Of a stretch of 64,000 bases of DNA, positions 52,224 through 61,594 are shown one piece after another. Position numbers and translations under genes: made by a program. Source of the DNA: Thermohalobaculum sp039184865 (GTDB lineage: Bacteria > Pseudomonadota > Alphaproteobacteria > Rhodobacterales > Rhodobacteraceae); NCBI GenBank assembly GCA_039184865.1, contig JBCDAV010000026.1, forward strand, positions 10,645 through 74,644, in the 5' to 3' direction. The stretch's first letter is position 1. Every line of letters starts with the position of its first letter. Under the pieces are notes generated by a model. It was not told where the DNA came from. It made no database searches and saw only the letters and a list, made by a program, of their open reading frames with translations.

Positions 52224-52628
52224 TCAGCTTCCGGACGCGGTGCGCGTCAGGTGGATGTAGGCTTCGTTCTGGTACTCGTCCCAGCCGCCCAGAGCGATGT
52301 CGGTCCCGGCGTTGATCAACGCCCCGGTCAGCAGCACGCCGGCGACCGTGCGCGGATGTTTGCCGGCCATCAGTGCGACCGTCTCGGAATTGTGGCCCGG
52401 TGCCGAGCACGTCACGAACAGGTTGCCCGATGTGCGCGGGATCGAGTGCGTGATCGTCTTGCTCTCGCCCAGTGCCGTTGCCGGGACGATTTCAGCGCCA
52501 TTCTGCGCGATCGAACAACTTGCGTTGTCGGCATTACTTCGCAATGTGATGTCTTGGCTGGTCCCGCCTTCCATGGTTCCGCATGCGGACAAAACGGCAG
52601 CAACAGCAAAAAGTCCAAGATATTTCAT
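52224..52628 (-). CDS. small lipoprotein, 134 aa
   Basis: Signal peptide with lipobox LSAC (residues 13-16). The mature part has strands SCSIAQNGAEIV and NLFVTCSAPG and the phrase LINAGTDIALGGWDEYQNEAYIHL, which looks like a conserved lipoprotein domain of unknown function. GGAG precedes the ATG. Confidence 0.83.
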   Translation of the reverse strand: MKYLGLFAVAAVLSACGTMEGGTSQDITLRSNADNASCSIAQNGAEIVPATALGESKTITHSIPRTSGNLFVTCSAPGHNSETVALMAGKHPRTVAGVLLTGALINAGTDIALGGWDEYQNEAYIHLTRTASGS

Positions 52629-52694
52629 AGCTTACTCCAAAGATCTTACTTTCGGTCAAATGTGCCTGTGCATAACGCGAATCGCAAATTGAAT

Positions 52695-53999
52695 CTAGTT
52701 TTCGCCAAACACCCTCCGGAAGATCGTGTCGACATGCTTGGTGTGGTAGCCGAGATCGAATAGCGCTTCGAGTTCGGTATCGTCGAGCGCCGCACGAACT
52801 TCGGTGTCTGCTTTCAGTTCAGTCAGAAAATCGGCGCCGTTTTCCCATGTTTTCATGGCGTTGCGCTGAACCAGCCGATACGCGCTTTCGCGGTCGACAC
52901 CTGCCTGGGTCAGGGCCAGCAGCACGCGCTGCGAATGCACCAGCCCGCCGGTCTGATCGAGAACCGCGCGCATGCGGTCCGGGTAGATCACGAGTTTTTC
53001 GATCACACCAGTCAGGCGTGCCAGCGCAAAGTCTAGCGTAACAGTGGCGTCCGGGCCGATGTTTCGCTCGACGGAGGAATGGCTGATATCGCGCTCGTGC
53101 CAGAGCGCCACGTTCTCCATCGCAGGCAGCGCCATCGAGCGGACCAGGCGCGCAAGGCCCGTCAGGTTCTCGGTCAGGACCGGGTTACGCTTGTGCGGCA
53201 TCGCCGACGAGCCCTTCTGCCCCGCCGAGAAGAACTCTTCCGCCTCGCGCAGTTCCGTGCGCTGGAGATGGCGGATCTCGGTCGACAGGCGCTCGACCGA
53301 GGAGGCGATGACGCCCAGCACCGCGAAGAACATCGCGTGGCGATCCCGCGGGATCACCTGCGTCGAGATCGGCTCAGCCGAAAGCCCAAGCTTTTCAGAG
53401 ACATGCGCCTCGACTGCCGGGTCGATATTGGCGAACGTGCCGACGGCACCGGATATCGCGCAGCTCGCTATCTCCTCACGTGCCGCGACGAGGCGCGCCC
53501 GGTTGCGGTCGAACTCGGCATAGGCTTGAGCGAGTTTCAGACCGAACGTCACAGGCTCGGCGTGGATGCCGTGCGAGCGCCCGATGGTCACCGTGTCCTT
53601 GTGCTCGAACGCGCGTTTCTTCAACGCTGTCAACAGCTTGTCCAGATCCGTCAGCAGGATGTCGGTCGCCCGGAAAAGCTGTACATTGAAGCAGGTGTCG
53701 AGCACGTCCGACGAGGTCATGCCCTGATGGACGAAGCGCGCATCCTCGCCGACATGCTCTGCGAGATGGGTCAGGAAGGCGATGACGTCGTGCTTGACCT
53801 CGGCCTCGATCTCGTCGATGCGCGCCACGTCGAACTCAACATCTCGAGCTTTCCAGACGGCCTCAGCGGCAGATTTGGGGATCACGCCGAGCTCGGCCTG
53901 AGCGTCGCAGGCATGCGCCTCGATCTCGAACCAGATGCGGAACTTCGTCTCCGGCGACCAGATCGCTGCCATTGCGGGGCGGGAATAGCGGGGGATCAT
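52695..53999 (-). CDS. purB: adenylosuccinate lyase
   Basis: 434 residues, with the signature SSAMPHKRNPVLTENL, the catalytic His in GRSHGIHAEPVTFG, and the N-terminal ...VFEVEAHACDAQ-like stretch (IWFEIEAHACDAQ). It catalyses two beta-eliminations in purine synthesis. GAGGCGCGCC precedes ATG 53999. Confidence 0.97.
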   Translation of the reverse strand: MIPRYSRPAMAAIWSPETKFRIWFEIEAHACDAQAELGVIPKSAAEAVWKARDVEFDVARIDEIEAEVKHDVIAFLTHLAEHVGEDARFVHQGMTSSDVLDTCFNVQLFRATDILLTDLDKLLTALKKRAFEHKDTVTIGRSHGIHAEPVTFGLKLAQAYAEFDRNRARLVAAREEIASCAISGAVGTFANIDPAVEAHVSEKLGLSAEPISTQVIPRDRHAMFFAVLGVIASSVERLSTEIRHLQRTELREAEEFFSAGQKGSSAMPHKRNPVLTENLTGLARLVRSMALPAMENVALWHERDISHSSVERNIGPDATVTLDFALARLTGVIEKLVIYPDRMRAVLDQTGGLVHSQRVLLALTQAGVDRESAYRLVQRNAMKTWENGADFLTELKADTEVRAALDDTELEALFDLGYHTKHVDTIFRRVFGEN

Positions 54000-54049
54000 G
54001 GCGCGCCTCGGTCGTTGTCATATCAGCGCGCGCCGGGTAGCACGGCGCC

Positions 54050-54457
54050 ATGATCCGCGCAACGCAGAGCTACCTCGAAGGCCCGTGGCACATGATCCGC
54101 ATCATCGAGAACGTGCGCGAGGGCGTGATCGGCGAGGTCTGGGGTGAAGCCGAATTTGTCTTTGACGGAGAGGGACTTACCTGCGTCGAGAACGGCGTCT
54201 TGCGGTTTCAGGGGACCGATTATCACACCGGGCGCGTGTCGTTGTGGCGGTTCCGCGCGGGCGGAAAGGTCGACGTGCAGTACGAGGACGGGCGGCCGTT
54301 CCACGATTTTCTGACGCAACGCCCGATTGCCCTGCAGATCGCCCCGGATGCGCGCTACGAGATCAGCTATGATTTCGAGCCGAGTACATGGCTGAGCCGC
54401 TGGAAGATGCTCGGACCAGGCTCGGATTACGAGATGACCACGCGGTATCGGCGCTGA
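54050..54457 (+). CDS. DUF6314-like small protein, 135 aa
   Basis: No signal peptide. The text has the family pattern LEGPWHMIRIIEN, GEVWGEAEFVFDGEGL, ENGVLRF, VDVQYEDGRPFHDF and WLSRWKMLGPGSDYEMTTRYRR, which I recall from DUF6314. Function unknown. It is divergent from purB. Confidence 0.72.
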   Translation: MIRATQSYLEGPWHMIRIIENVREGVIGEVWGEAEFVFDGEGLTCVENGVLRFQGTDYHTGRVSLWRFRAGGKVDVQYEDGRPFHDFLTQRPIALQIAPDARYEISYDFEPSTWLSRWKMLGPGSDYEMTTRYRR

Positions 54458-54796
54458 GAAAACAGGCGTACGTCATGCGTATGGCACGAGTATGGCTTCT
54501 GTACGTACAAAATTTCGATCCGGCGCGCGTGGCAGCGGTCGACTTGGAGGGCGCATCGCGATGCCAGGGCGACGCGCAGCGATAGGAACACTTCCGGGGT
54601 CAGTTCGGTTTCGCAAAGCGCCTTCCGGGGGGAGGGTCGGGCGCCGCATCGCTGCGCGACGCGAAGTAAGATGGCTCCAGACGAGACTCTTTGTGTCAAA
54701 GTGTGGAGTGATGCCCTTTCGAAGCAGGCGCTGGGTTAAAGTATAGCCTACGTTACGGAAGGCGTAGGGCGGGGTTCAGCCCGCTCCTCTGTCTGA
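54458..54796. other. non-coding stretch with two small hairpins
   Basis: No supported gene. Near its right end, two adjacent hairpins are visible: CCTACG / CGTAGG at 54747-54768 and GCGGG / CCCGC at 54769-54784, like bacterial REP elements. They lie between the convergent DUF6314 and hemH genes and may terminate both. Confidence 0.5.
54747..54784. repeat. REP-like double hairpin
   Basis: Two adjoining stem-loops, as described in the neighbouring stretch. They resemble the short GC-rich palindromes found between convergent genes; copy number elsewhere in the genome is unknown. Confidence 0.4.
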
Positions 54797-55867
54797 TCAG
54801 AGCCAGCCCTGCGTCTCGTTGCGCACGACGGCCTGGATCATGTCGATATGGGCGTCGTCGTCGTTCAGGCACGGAATGTAGTGAAAGTGCTCGCCGCCGG
54901 CTTCCTCAAACGCTTCATGGATTTCCTCGTTGATCTCCTCGAGCGTCTCGACGCAATCCGAGGAGAAACCGGGCGCCATGATTGCGATGCGCTTGTGGCC
55001 TTCCTGCGCCAGCTTCGCGACATACTCGACCGTGTACGGCGTCAGCCATTCCTCCGGCCCGAAGCGCGACTGGAAGGTGGTGTGGATATCGCCCTTGGCC
55101 CAACCGAGGCGCTCCAGCATCAGGCGCGAGGTCTTCTGGCAGTGGCAGTGATACGGGTCGCCCTTCATGAAGTAGCTCTTGGGCAACCCGTGATACGAGG
55201 TCACGAGCGCCGTCGGTTTCTCCTCGAAGCCCGCATAGGCGGTCTCGACCGACTTCGCCAACGCGTCGATGTATGCCGGATGATCGTGATAAGCCGGTGC
55301 CGTGCGGATTGACGGTTGCCAGCGCAGGCCCTGCAGCGCGCGGAAGGCCTGATCGTTCGCCGTGCCCGTGGTCGCCGCGGCGTACTGCGGATAGAGCGGG
55401 AAGAACAGGATGCGTTCGCAGCCCTGCTGCACCATGCGGCGGATCACACTGTCGGTCGACGGGTTGCCATAGCGCATGGCGAAATCGACCATCACGCCGT
55501 CGCCGTATTGTGCGCTGAGGCGGGAGCGCAGCTTGTCGGTCTGCGAGCGGGTGATCGTAAGCAGCGGGCTTTCGTCGAGATCCTCGTTCCAGATGCCGCG
55601 GTACGCCTCGCCCGACGAGAACGGGCGCTTGGTCAGCACTATCAGCTTGAGGATCGGCTGCCAGAGCCAGGGCGACCATTCGATCACGCGCCGGTCCGAG
55701 AGAAACTCGTTGAGGTATCGACGCATCGACCAGTAGTCGTGCCCGTCCGGCGTACCGAGGTTGGCAAGCACGATCCCGACCCGTGCCTGCGGCACCGGCG
55801 GATGATCGGATCCAGCATGGGTCAAACGGCCACGACCGGGCATTGGGGCGGCACTTTGATCGAACAT
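54797..55867 (-). CDS. hemH: ferrochelatase
   Basis: 356 residues. Family signatures include VLANLGTPDGH, MRYGNPST, LFFPLYPQYAAATTG, TSYHGLPKSYFMKGDPY (catalytic His) and APGFSSDCVETLEEI. It inserts Fe2+ into protoporphyrin IX to make haem. This is relevant to the haem-rich operon at the left edge, although ~44 kb away. ATG 55867 is preferred; GAGGT lies six bases upstream. Confidence 0.95.
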   Translation of the reverse strand: MFDQSAAPMPGRGRLTHAGSDHPPVPQARVGIVLANLGTPDGHDYWSMRRYLNEFLSDRRVIEWSPWLWQPILKLIVLTKRPFSSGEAYRGIWNEDLDESPLLTITRSQTDKLRSRLSAQYGDGVMVDFAMRYGNPSTDSVIRRMVQQGCERILFFPLYPQYAAATTGTANDQAFRALQGLRWQPSIRTAPAYHDHPAYIDALAKSVETAYAGFEEKPTALVTSYHGLPKSYFMKGDPYHCHCQKTSRLMLERLGWAKGDIHTTFQSRFGPEEWLTPYTVEYVAKLAQEGHKRIAIMAPGFSSDCVETLEEINEEIHEAFEEAGGEHFHYIPCLNDDDAHIDMIQAVVRNETQGWL

Positions 55868-55939
55868 ACAGACCTCGGCTTGCTTTGCTAGCCTTGGAAC
55901 TATCGCGCAGACGGCGAAGTTCAACCGGACGAAACAGCG

Positions 55940-57979
55940 CTACTGCGCGCCGGGCGCGGGCAGGCCGAGGGCGTGGCGCAGGAACGCATAGCCCAGCGCA
56001 AGCTCGCGGGCGCGCGCGGTCGTCGCGCCGCCGCCGCCGTGGCCGCCATCGCCGTGCTCGAAGAACCAGGGCACGTGGCCGGATGCGCGAAGGGCCGCTG
56101 CGAAGCGACGGGCGTGCGAGGCGTCAACCCGGTCGTCATGGCTCGACGTGTCGATCAGCGTTGGCGGCAAGGTAGCTCCAGCGGCAGGAACGTTGTGGAG
56201 CGGTGAGTAGGACTGCAGGTACGCATGCTCATCCGGCACGTCGGGATCGCCGTATTCGTCCCGCCAGGCCATGCCCGCGGCGAAGACATGGAACCGCACC
56301 ATGTCGAAAACGCCGACCGAGGACCAGACCGCGCCGAACCGCTCGGGGTAACGCGTCAGCATGACGCCGCAGAGCAGGCCGCCATTGCTCGCGCCGTGAC
56401 AGGCTATGCGATCCGGGCGCGTGAGGCCGCGCGTTGCGAGATCGGAGGCCACCGCCGCGAAATCCTGAAAGGCGAGGTCGCGGCCTTTCGCCTTGGCCGC
56501 GAGGTGCCAGTCGGGGCCGAACTCGCCGCCGCCCCGAATGTGCGCCAGCGCATAGGCGCCGCCGCGGCTGAGCCAGAGTGCACCGTTCAAACGGTCGTAG
56601 CCGGGCGCCACGGAGGCGCCGAAGCCGCCATAGCCGTAGAGCAGGACTGGTAGGTCGCCGCCCGTATCGGCGCCGTCCGGCAAGACGAGGTGATAGGGGA
56701 TGCGCGTGCCGTCATCCGAGACGGCGTGCACCAACCTGACGGCCAGGCCGGAAGCATCGAAGGCCTCGGGCTCCTCGCGCAAGAGGCGCCACTCGATCCC
56801 GTCGGAGCCGGCCTTCAGGTTGAACAGCCGCGTCGTCGACGGCTGCAGGAACCCGGACGAGCGGAGTTGCAAAGTCCCGTCCGCCGCCGGACCAATGGCG
56901 TCGTGATACCCGACGTAGATGGACTCGGCCCCGTCTGGCAGATCGAGCGTCACGGGCTCGGCCTCGGGGTCGCTCAGATCGAGCGCCTGCACCGAGCGGC
57001 GCAACTCGTCGGAGACGATCCAAAGCATCCATTGACCCGAGAAGACGAGGCTGTAGGGATCGACCGAACGGCGCGGCTCAGGCGTGAAGATGCAGCGCTC
57101 GTCCGTCTCGCCGATACGCCCGAGCATCAGCGCGCCCGGCGCACCGCCGCTGCGCTGAACGATGTAAGCGTAGTGGTCCGCCGTGTTCCAGACCAGCGTG
57201 TCCGCTGGAGCCGGCAGCGTCAGGCGCCCGAACGGGCCGTCGAGCAGAGTCACACGCTCCTGCCCGATATCCGTATAGCGCGATACGCAGGCGACTGGCG
57301 TGCGGTCGGCCGTCAGGACGACATAGGGACGGACAAGCAGATCGTCGCGTTCAGCCTCGAACAGCACGGGCGCGTCGTCCGGGGATGTGCCGCGGGGAAG
57401 CCGCCGGATCTGGCCGGCCCAACCGGAGGAGGTCGCCGCATCGCCCTTCGCCGTCGCCCAGAGCAGCGTATCGGGATCAAGCCATTCTGCACCGCCCTTC
57501 TCGGGACCGAGATCGAAGCCGCCGTCGACCATGCTCCGCGACTTGCAGTCGAACTCGACGAACCGGCAATGATCGGAGCCGTTGAGCGAGAGGCAGAGCA
57601 GCACGCGATCCGGGTCGAACCACGCGGTCGCAGCACCACGCCAGTGCCAGATCTCGCCCGACTCGGCGCAGAAATCATCGAGGTCAAAGACGACCTGCCA
57701 GTCCGCGTCCGGTTCGGCCCGCTCGGTTTCCGGCAGCCGCAGCCACCGCCCGCGCGGATTGGCGGCGGTCTGACGGAATGTGTAGAGCCACGCGCCGCGC
57801 CGCGCGAGGCCCGGCAGCGTGTCGGGGCTCTCGAGAATACGCGTCGCAGTCTCTACGTCGCGCGCATAGGCGTCATCGCAGAGGGCCGCCTCAGTCCGGG
57901 CGTTTTCGGTCGCAACGAAGGCCTCAATGGCGGCTTCGTCACGCTCGAGTTCCAGGAATTGAGCCGTATCGTTCGTCAA
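55940..57979 (-). CDS. prolyl oligopeptidase family (S9A) serine peptidase, 679 aa
   Basis: N-terminal beta-propeller, then the C-terminal alpha/beta-hydrolase. Catalytic Ser in ACHGASNGGLLCG, Asp in TSSHDDRVD and His in GDGGHGGGG. It cleaves short peptides after Pro in the cytoplasm. The start is a TTG at 57979, seven bases after GGAG; ATG codons at 58003, 58012 and 58048 have no good ribosome site and precede an Arg-run unlike the family. Confidence 0.9.
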   Translation of the reverse strand: MTNDTAQFLELERDEAAIEAFVATENARTEAALCDDAYARDVETATRILESPDTLPGLARRGAWLYTFRQTAANPRGRWLRLPETERAEPDADWQVVFDLDDFCAESGEIWHWRGAATAWFDPDRVLLCLSLNGSDHCRFVEFDCKSRSMVDGGFDLGPEKGGAEWLDPDTLLWATAKGDAATSSGWAGQIRRLPRGTSPDDAPVLFEAERDDLLVRPYVVLTADRTPVACVSRYTDIGQERVTLLDGPFGRLTLPAPADTLVWNTADHYAYIVQRSGGAPGALMLGRIGETDERCIFTPEPRRSVDPYSLVFSGQWMLWIVSDELRRSVQALDLSDPEAEPVTLDLPDGAESIYVGYHDAIGPAADGTLQLRSSGFLQPSTTRLFNLKAGSDGIEWRLLREEPEAFDASGLAVRLVHAVSDDGTRIPYHLVLPDGADTGGDLPVLLYGYGGFGASVAPGYDRLNGALWLSRGGAYALAHIRGGGEFGPDWHLAAKAKGRDLAFQDFAAVASDLATRGLTRPDRIACHGASNGGLLCGVMLTRYPERFGAVWSSVGVFDMVRFHVFAAGMAWRDEYGDPDVPDEHAYLQSYSPLHNVPAAGATLPPTLIDTSSHDDRVDASHARRFAAALRASGHVPWFFEHGDGGHGGGGATTARARELALGYAFLRHALGLPAPGAQ

Positions 57980-58208
57980 AGCCGTTCTCCGCCTGCGCCG
58001 CATCCTTCCCATCCGGGGTCCGAGATCCGAGCATGACGCCGAGCGCATCGCGGAGCAACCACCGCGCCTGTTTCAACGTTGAATTGAATGCGCGAGTCCG
58101 GCATGCTCCAGAACAGTGCATTTGAACGACGATTAATTGCTGAGCCCCGGCGGCACCTTTTGCCTGCGCCGCTGAATTTCGCCAACGCATAGATTGAGGA
58201 ATGATCTT

Positions 58209-59324
58209 ATGGACGACACCCAAACAACCGGAAGCGAACCGCAACAGCTCAAGAGCACCGTCGCGGTCCAGAGCAAGTCAGCGCCGCCGCCTGTCGGCAG
58301 CAGCGTCCCGACGATCGTGCAGACCGTCGAGCAGGGCGAACTCACCCGCATGAAAAAGGAGATCAACAAGGCGCTGAACGCACTCGTGGCAGAATTGAGC
58401 CAGTCGTTCAAAGCGCTTGGTCCACCCCTGAAGACGCAGTTGAAGGACCAGACGCCCCAGGGCCAGCAACTTGCAAATTCGATGAAGCAGCACCGTCAGG
58501 GCGTGGGAACGGCGATGAACAATGCGAAGAATTTCCTCAATGGCGGGAAAGGTTCGCAGTGGGTCGACGAGATGGCCGAACTGATCTGCAACGCGATCGC
58601 CCACGAGAACCAAAGCGAGATGCGCACGTTCATTACGAAGCTGAAGGACGATATCGGCTTCGAGATGCCCGCGACCGGAGCGTTCTGGTCCGGCAAGGAC
58701 ACGGGCCAGGTCGCAGCACGCCAGTTCCTGAAGCAGAACCAGTCGGGCCTCGTGCTGGCCGACACCTATCTCGGCAAGGCGGCGGCGAAAACCAACATCG
58801 CGCCGCAGGGTTCGAACATCAGGGACAACGAGACGGTTGACGCCTTCGCCAAGCGCAATCGGGCGGCGCTGATGTTCTGGGGTGCCGTGTCGGCGGCCTA
58901 TGCCGAATGCCTGAAGGGCGATGTGCACGTCTATCTGCCGAAAGGCGTGACCATGGGCAGCATGTTCTGGAACGATGAACTGCCGGTCCTATGGGAGCGC
59001 AAGCGGAGCGGGGAGGTCAAGGAGATCTACTTCCACCTGAGCACCGACACCGGCTGGAGCGCGGCCAAGAAGTTCGAGGAGATCGCGATCACCGAGGTCT
59101 ACGCCGCCGACAGGTCGGGCGTTCACCGGGGCGCGCTCTCGCTGGAGCAGGAGGGTCTCGCGAAGATCGATCCGAAAGACTACTCGATCACCCTGAAAAA
59201 GCCGCTGAACATCGGATGGCTGAAGACCGGCCTCAACAATTGGAAGGAAAGAGCGCTGTCGGGAAAAGGTGCCAGCGACGACAATAACAACAATAATAAT
59301 AATAATAACAATAACAACCAGTGA
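58209..59324 (+). CDS. uncharacterised protein with poly-Asn tail, possible NAD-glycohydrolase-like toxin fold, 371 aa
   Basis: Not firmly recognised. Residues 1-100 are polar and coiled. The second half has ATGAFWSGKDTGQVAARQF, LVLADTYLGKAA, ALMFWGAVSAAYAECLKGDVHVYLP, and MFWNDELPVLWERKRSGEVKEIYFH, a FWSG...A...Leu-Thr-like...W..S..YA..G.V..Y...W..ELP order that resembles the NADase/ADP-ribosyl-cyclase-like toxin domains carried by polymorphic toxins. The link is from memory and unproven. There is no signal peptide. A run of 12 Asn (AAY codons) ends the chain. ATG 58209; AGGA nine bases upstream. No immunity gene is obvious; a GNAT gene follows. Confidence 0.75.
   Translation: MDDTQTTGSEPQQLKSTVAVQSKSAPPPVGSSVPTIVQTVEQGELTRMKKEINKALNALVAELSQSFKALGPPLKTQLKDQTPQGQQLANSMKQHRQGVGTAMNNAKNFLNGGKGSQWVDEMAELICNAIAHENQSEMRTFITKLKDDIGFEMPATGAFWSGKDTGQVAARQFLKQNQSGLVLADTYLGKAAAKTNIAPQGSNIRDNETVDAFAKRNRAALMFWGAVSAAYAECLKGDVHVYLPKGVTMGSMFWNDELPVLWERKRSGEVKEIYFHLSTDTGWSAAKKFEEIAITEVYAADRSGVHRGALSLEQEGLAKIDPKDYSITLKKPLNIGWLKTGLNNWKERALSGKGASDDNNNNNNNNNNNNQ
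59283..59318 (+). repeat. AAY trinucleotide run encoding 12 Asn
   Basis: Twelve consecutive Asn codons (AAT/AAC mixed) just before the final Gln and stop. Mixed codons make replication slippage less likely than in a pure repeat, but length may still vary between strains. Confidence 0.85.
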
Positions 59325-59457
59325 GCGATCGGCGTGACGCGAAAGCCGGGCGACCGCCTCGCAGTGTGCGGAAGAATCAGGCTGCGCTGACTAGGTGCGA
59401 CCGTCCTGTCCTTGGTTCCGGGGGGCGCACCATCGCGGAGTTCGTGCAGGTGAGGAC

Positions 59458-59943
59458 GTGACCAGGGCGCTGGAGTTTCATCGCCTGACCGAAGGCGACG
59501 GCACCGGTCTGGTTCTGGCGCTCGGCGATCCTGAGGTGACAGGCCCCTCCAACCTGCCCTTTGACGACTTCCGTGCGGCGGAGGTTTTCGTGTCCGCCCG
59601 GCTCTCCGAGCATTCACGCGGTGAGTGCGAAGCCTATGTGCTGCGGATCGATGGCAGCATTGTCGGCTACGCGGCGCTCTATCTGCGGGAAGGCGAGATC
59701 GAACCGGTGTTTGCAGTCGTGCCGTCGCTCTGGGGTGCGGGGCTCGGCGGTCTCGCGCTGGACTTTCTAATCAAGCGGGCGGACCTGAGCGCCGAGGGTC
59801 GGCATCTCATGGCACGGTGCAGGCCGGACAACGGGCGAGCAGCAGCTCTTCTGCGATCCCGCGGTTTCCGGCCATCACCCGTCAGCGACGCTGATAGCCA
59901 CAGATTTGTGCGATCAAGATCGCGGCGCTCGGTCGCGTGCTGA
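59458..59943 (+). CDS. GNAT family acetyltransferase, 161 aa
   Basis: GNAT core with YVLRIDGSIVGYAALY, EIEPVFAVVPSLWGAGLGGLALDFLI (the acetyl-CoA pyrophosphate loop) and CRPDNGRAAALLRSRGFR. It acetylates an amine of an unknown acceptor. Start: GTG 59458, just after a GGTGAGGAC site. Confidence 0.83.
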   Translation: MTRALEFHRLTEGDGTGLVLALGDPEVTGPSNLPFDDFRAAEVFVSARLSEHSRGECEAYVLRIDGSIVGYAALYLREGEIEPVFAVVPSLWGAGLGGLALDFLIKRADLSAEGRHLMARCRPDNGRAAALLRSRGFRPSPVSDADSHRFVRSRSRRSVAC

Positions 59944-60031
59944 GTTTAAATCGCCGACCCAGCGGTAATTTCGGTGACGGCATCTCCGGAGCGGTTTCCA
60001 CTACTCCGGAGTGATCCCGTGAGCGCTCAGA

Positions 60032-60925
60032 CTATTCCGCAGCGCTTGCCTGAAGCTTGTCTTCGGTCCGCGTGTCGAAATCGGCGGCGGAGTGGCGCTC
60101 GTGCAATTGCTCTTCGAGCGGGCCGTTCACGCGGTTGACCATGCGACCGCGCTGATAGGCCGGGCGGTTCGAGACTTCCTCGTACCAGCGCGCGACATTG
60201 GCGTATTCGTGCACCGACAGGAACTTGGCCGAGTCGAAGCCGTCGCCGGAGTAGATCTTGCCGGTTGTCAGAAGGCCGTACCACGGTGCGGTGGCCATGT
60301 CGGCGATGGTGTAGTCGTCGCCCGAGACGTACTTCGCGTCTCCCAGACGCGTGTCGAGCACGTGCATCTGGCGCTTGACCTCCATGGCAAAGCGGTTGAT
60401 CGGGTACTCCTGCGGGAACGGCGCATAAGCGTAGAAGTGGCCGAAACCGCCGCCCAGATACGGTGCCGAGCCCATCTGCCAGAAGAGCCAGCTCAGCATC
60501 TCGGCCCGGTTGGCCGGGTCCGACGGCAGGAATGCGCCGAACTTCTCGGCGAGATAGAGCAGGATCGCGCCGGATTCGAACACCCGCGTCGGCTTCGGCG
60601 TCGAATAATCGATCAGCGCGGGGATCTTCGAGTTCGGATTGGCCGCGACAAAGCCCGAACCGAACTGGTCGCCGTCACCGATCTTGATCAGCCAGGCGTC
60701 ATATTCGGCATCGGCATGACCGGCCTGCAGCAACTCCTCGAACATCAGCGTGACCTTGACGCCGTTCGGCGTGGCCAGCGAGTAGAGCTGGTGCGGATGC
60801 TCGCCCTTCGGCAGGTCCTTTTCGTGCGTCGCGCCGGAGATCGGCCGGTTGATCGACGCGAACTTGCCGCCGTTCTCGGCATCCCAGGTCCAGACTTCGG
60901 GGGGCGTGTATCCGGAATCGCTCAT
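60032..60925 (-). CDS. yghU: YghU-type glutathione S-transferase / disulfide-bond oxidoreductase, 297 aa
   Basis: The YghU layout is clear: a long N-terminal arm (MSDSGYTPPEVWTWDAENGGKF), the thioredoxin fold LYSLATPNGVKVTLMFEELL, NPNSKIPALIDYS and VFESGAILLYLAEKFG, then a helical C-domain with DDYTIADMATAPWYG. YghU binds two glutathiones and has disulfide reductase activity. AAGGAAC precedes ATG 60925. Confidence 0.93.
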   Translation of the reverse strand: MSDSGYTPPEVWTWDAENGGKFASINRPISGATHEKDLPKGEHPHQLYSLATPNGVKVTLMFEELLQAGHADAEYDAWLIKIGDGDQFGSGFVAANPNSKIPALIDYSTPKPTRVFESGAILLYLAEKFGAFLPSDPANRAEMLSWLFWQMGSAPYLGGGFGHFYAYAPFPQEYPINRFAMEVKRQMHVLDTRLGDAKYVSGDDYTIADMATAPWYGLLTTGKIYSGDGFDSAKFLSVHEYANVARWYEEVSNRPAYQRGRMVNRVNGPLEEQLHERHSAADFDTRTEDKLQASAAE

Positions 60926-61105
60926 GATGTTGTTCCTTCACGGGAGGGGTCGTTGGGGCGTGATATATGCGCGCGCGACCCGGATTGCAGACAGTAATGA
61001 GATTTCCCGTTCACAATTGTGGGTTTTCTATTTCACAGATTTTTGGTGGACTGCAGCGATCCGCCCGGTCACGCCCGATACCGAACCGATTGAAAGGAGC
61101 CCCGC

Positions 61106-61567
61106 GTGAGCCTCTCGCTCGACGATCTGCAAGACGAATGGTCCGAGATGCGCGCCCTCACAACGGACCTGCTCGCCGCGTGCTCGGACACGGATCTGGA
61201 GTTCACACCCGAGGGCGCCGGGGCGCTCTGGAAGCAATTCCGGCATATCGGCGGCATCCACGAAAACTACCTCGCCGCGATTGCGCGGGGCGCGATGGCA
61301 TTCGATCCTGCAACGCGCACCTATCGCGAAGGGGCCTCGCGCTCGGCATTGACGGGATACTTCGCCGAGCTCGCCGATCACCACGCTGCGGCGTTCGCGG
61401 ATGCGCCGCGCGGCCGTCCGGTCGACTGGTTCGGCAAGCCGGTTTCGCTCGACATGCATCTGGTGCGGCTGATCAGTCATGAAACGCTGCACCACGGCCA
61501 GTTGCTGCTGCACTGGAGGGCGCTCGGACATGCTTTCCCGGCAAGCTGGCAGGCATGGGGCGTCTGA
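61106..61567 (+). CDS. DinB-like four-helix metal-binding protein, 153 aa
   Basis: DinB/YfiT-like fold with metal-ligand His at QFRHIGGIHENYL and ISHETLHHGQLLLHW. Such proteins include thiol-dependent S-transferases and damage-inducible proteins; substrate unknown. GTG 61106 follows AAGGAG by about seven bases. Confidence 0.85.
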   Translation: MSLSLDDLQDEWSEMRALTTDLLAACSDTDLEFTPEGAGALWKQFRHIGGIHENYLAAIARGAMAFDPATRTYREGASRSALTGYFAELADHHAAAFADAPRGRPVDWFGKPVSLDMHLVRLISHETLHHGQLLLHWRALGHAFPASWQAWGV

Positions 61568-61594
61568 ACGCCCAGCCCGCCGACCGCGCGGAAA

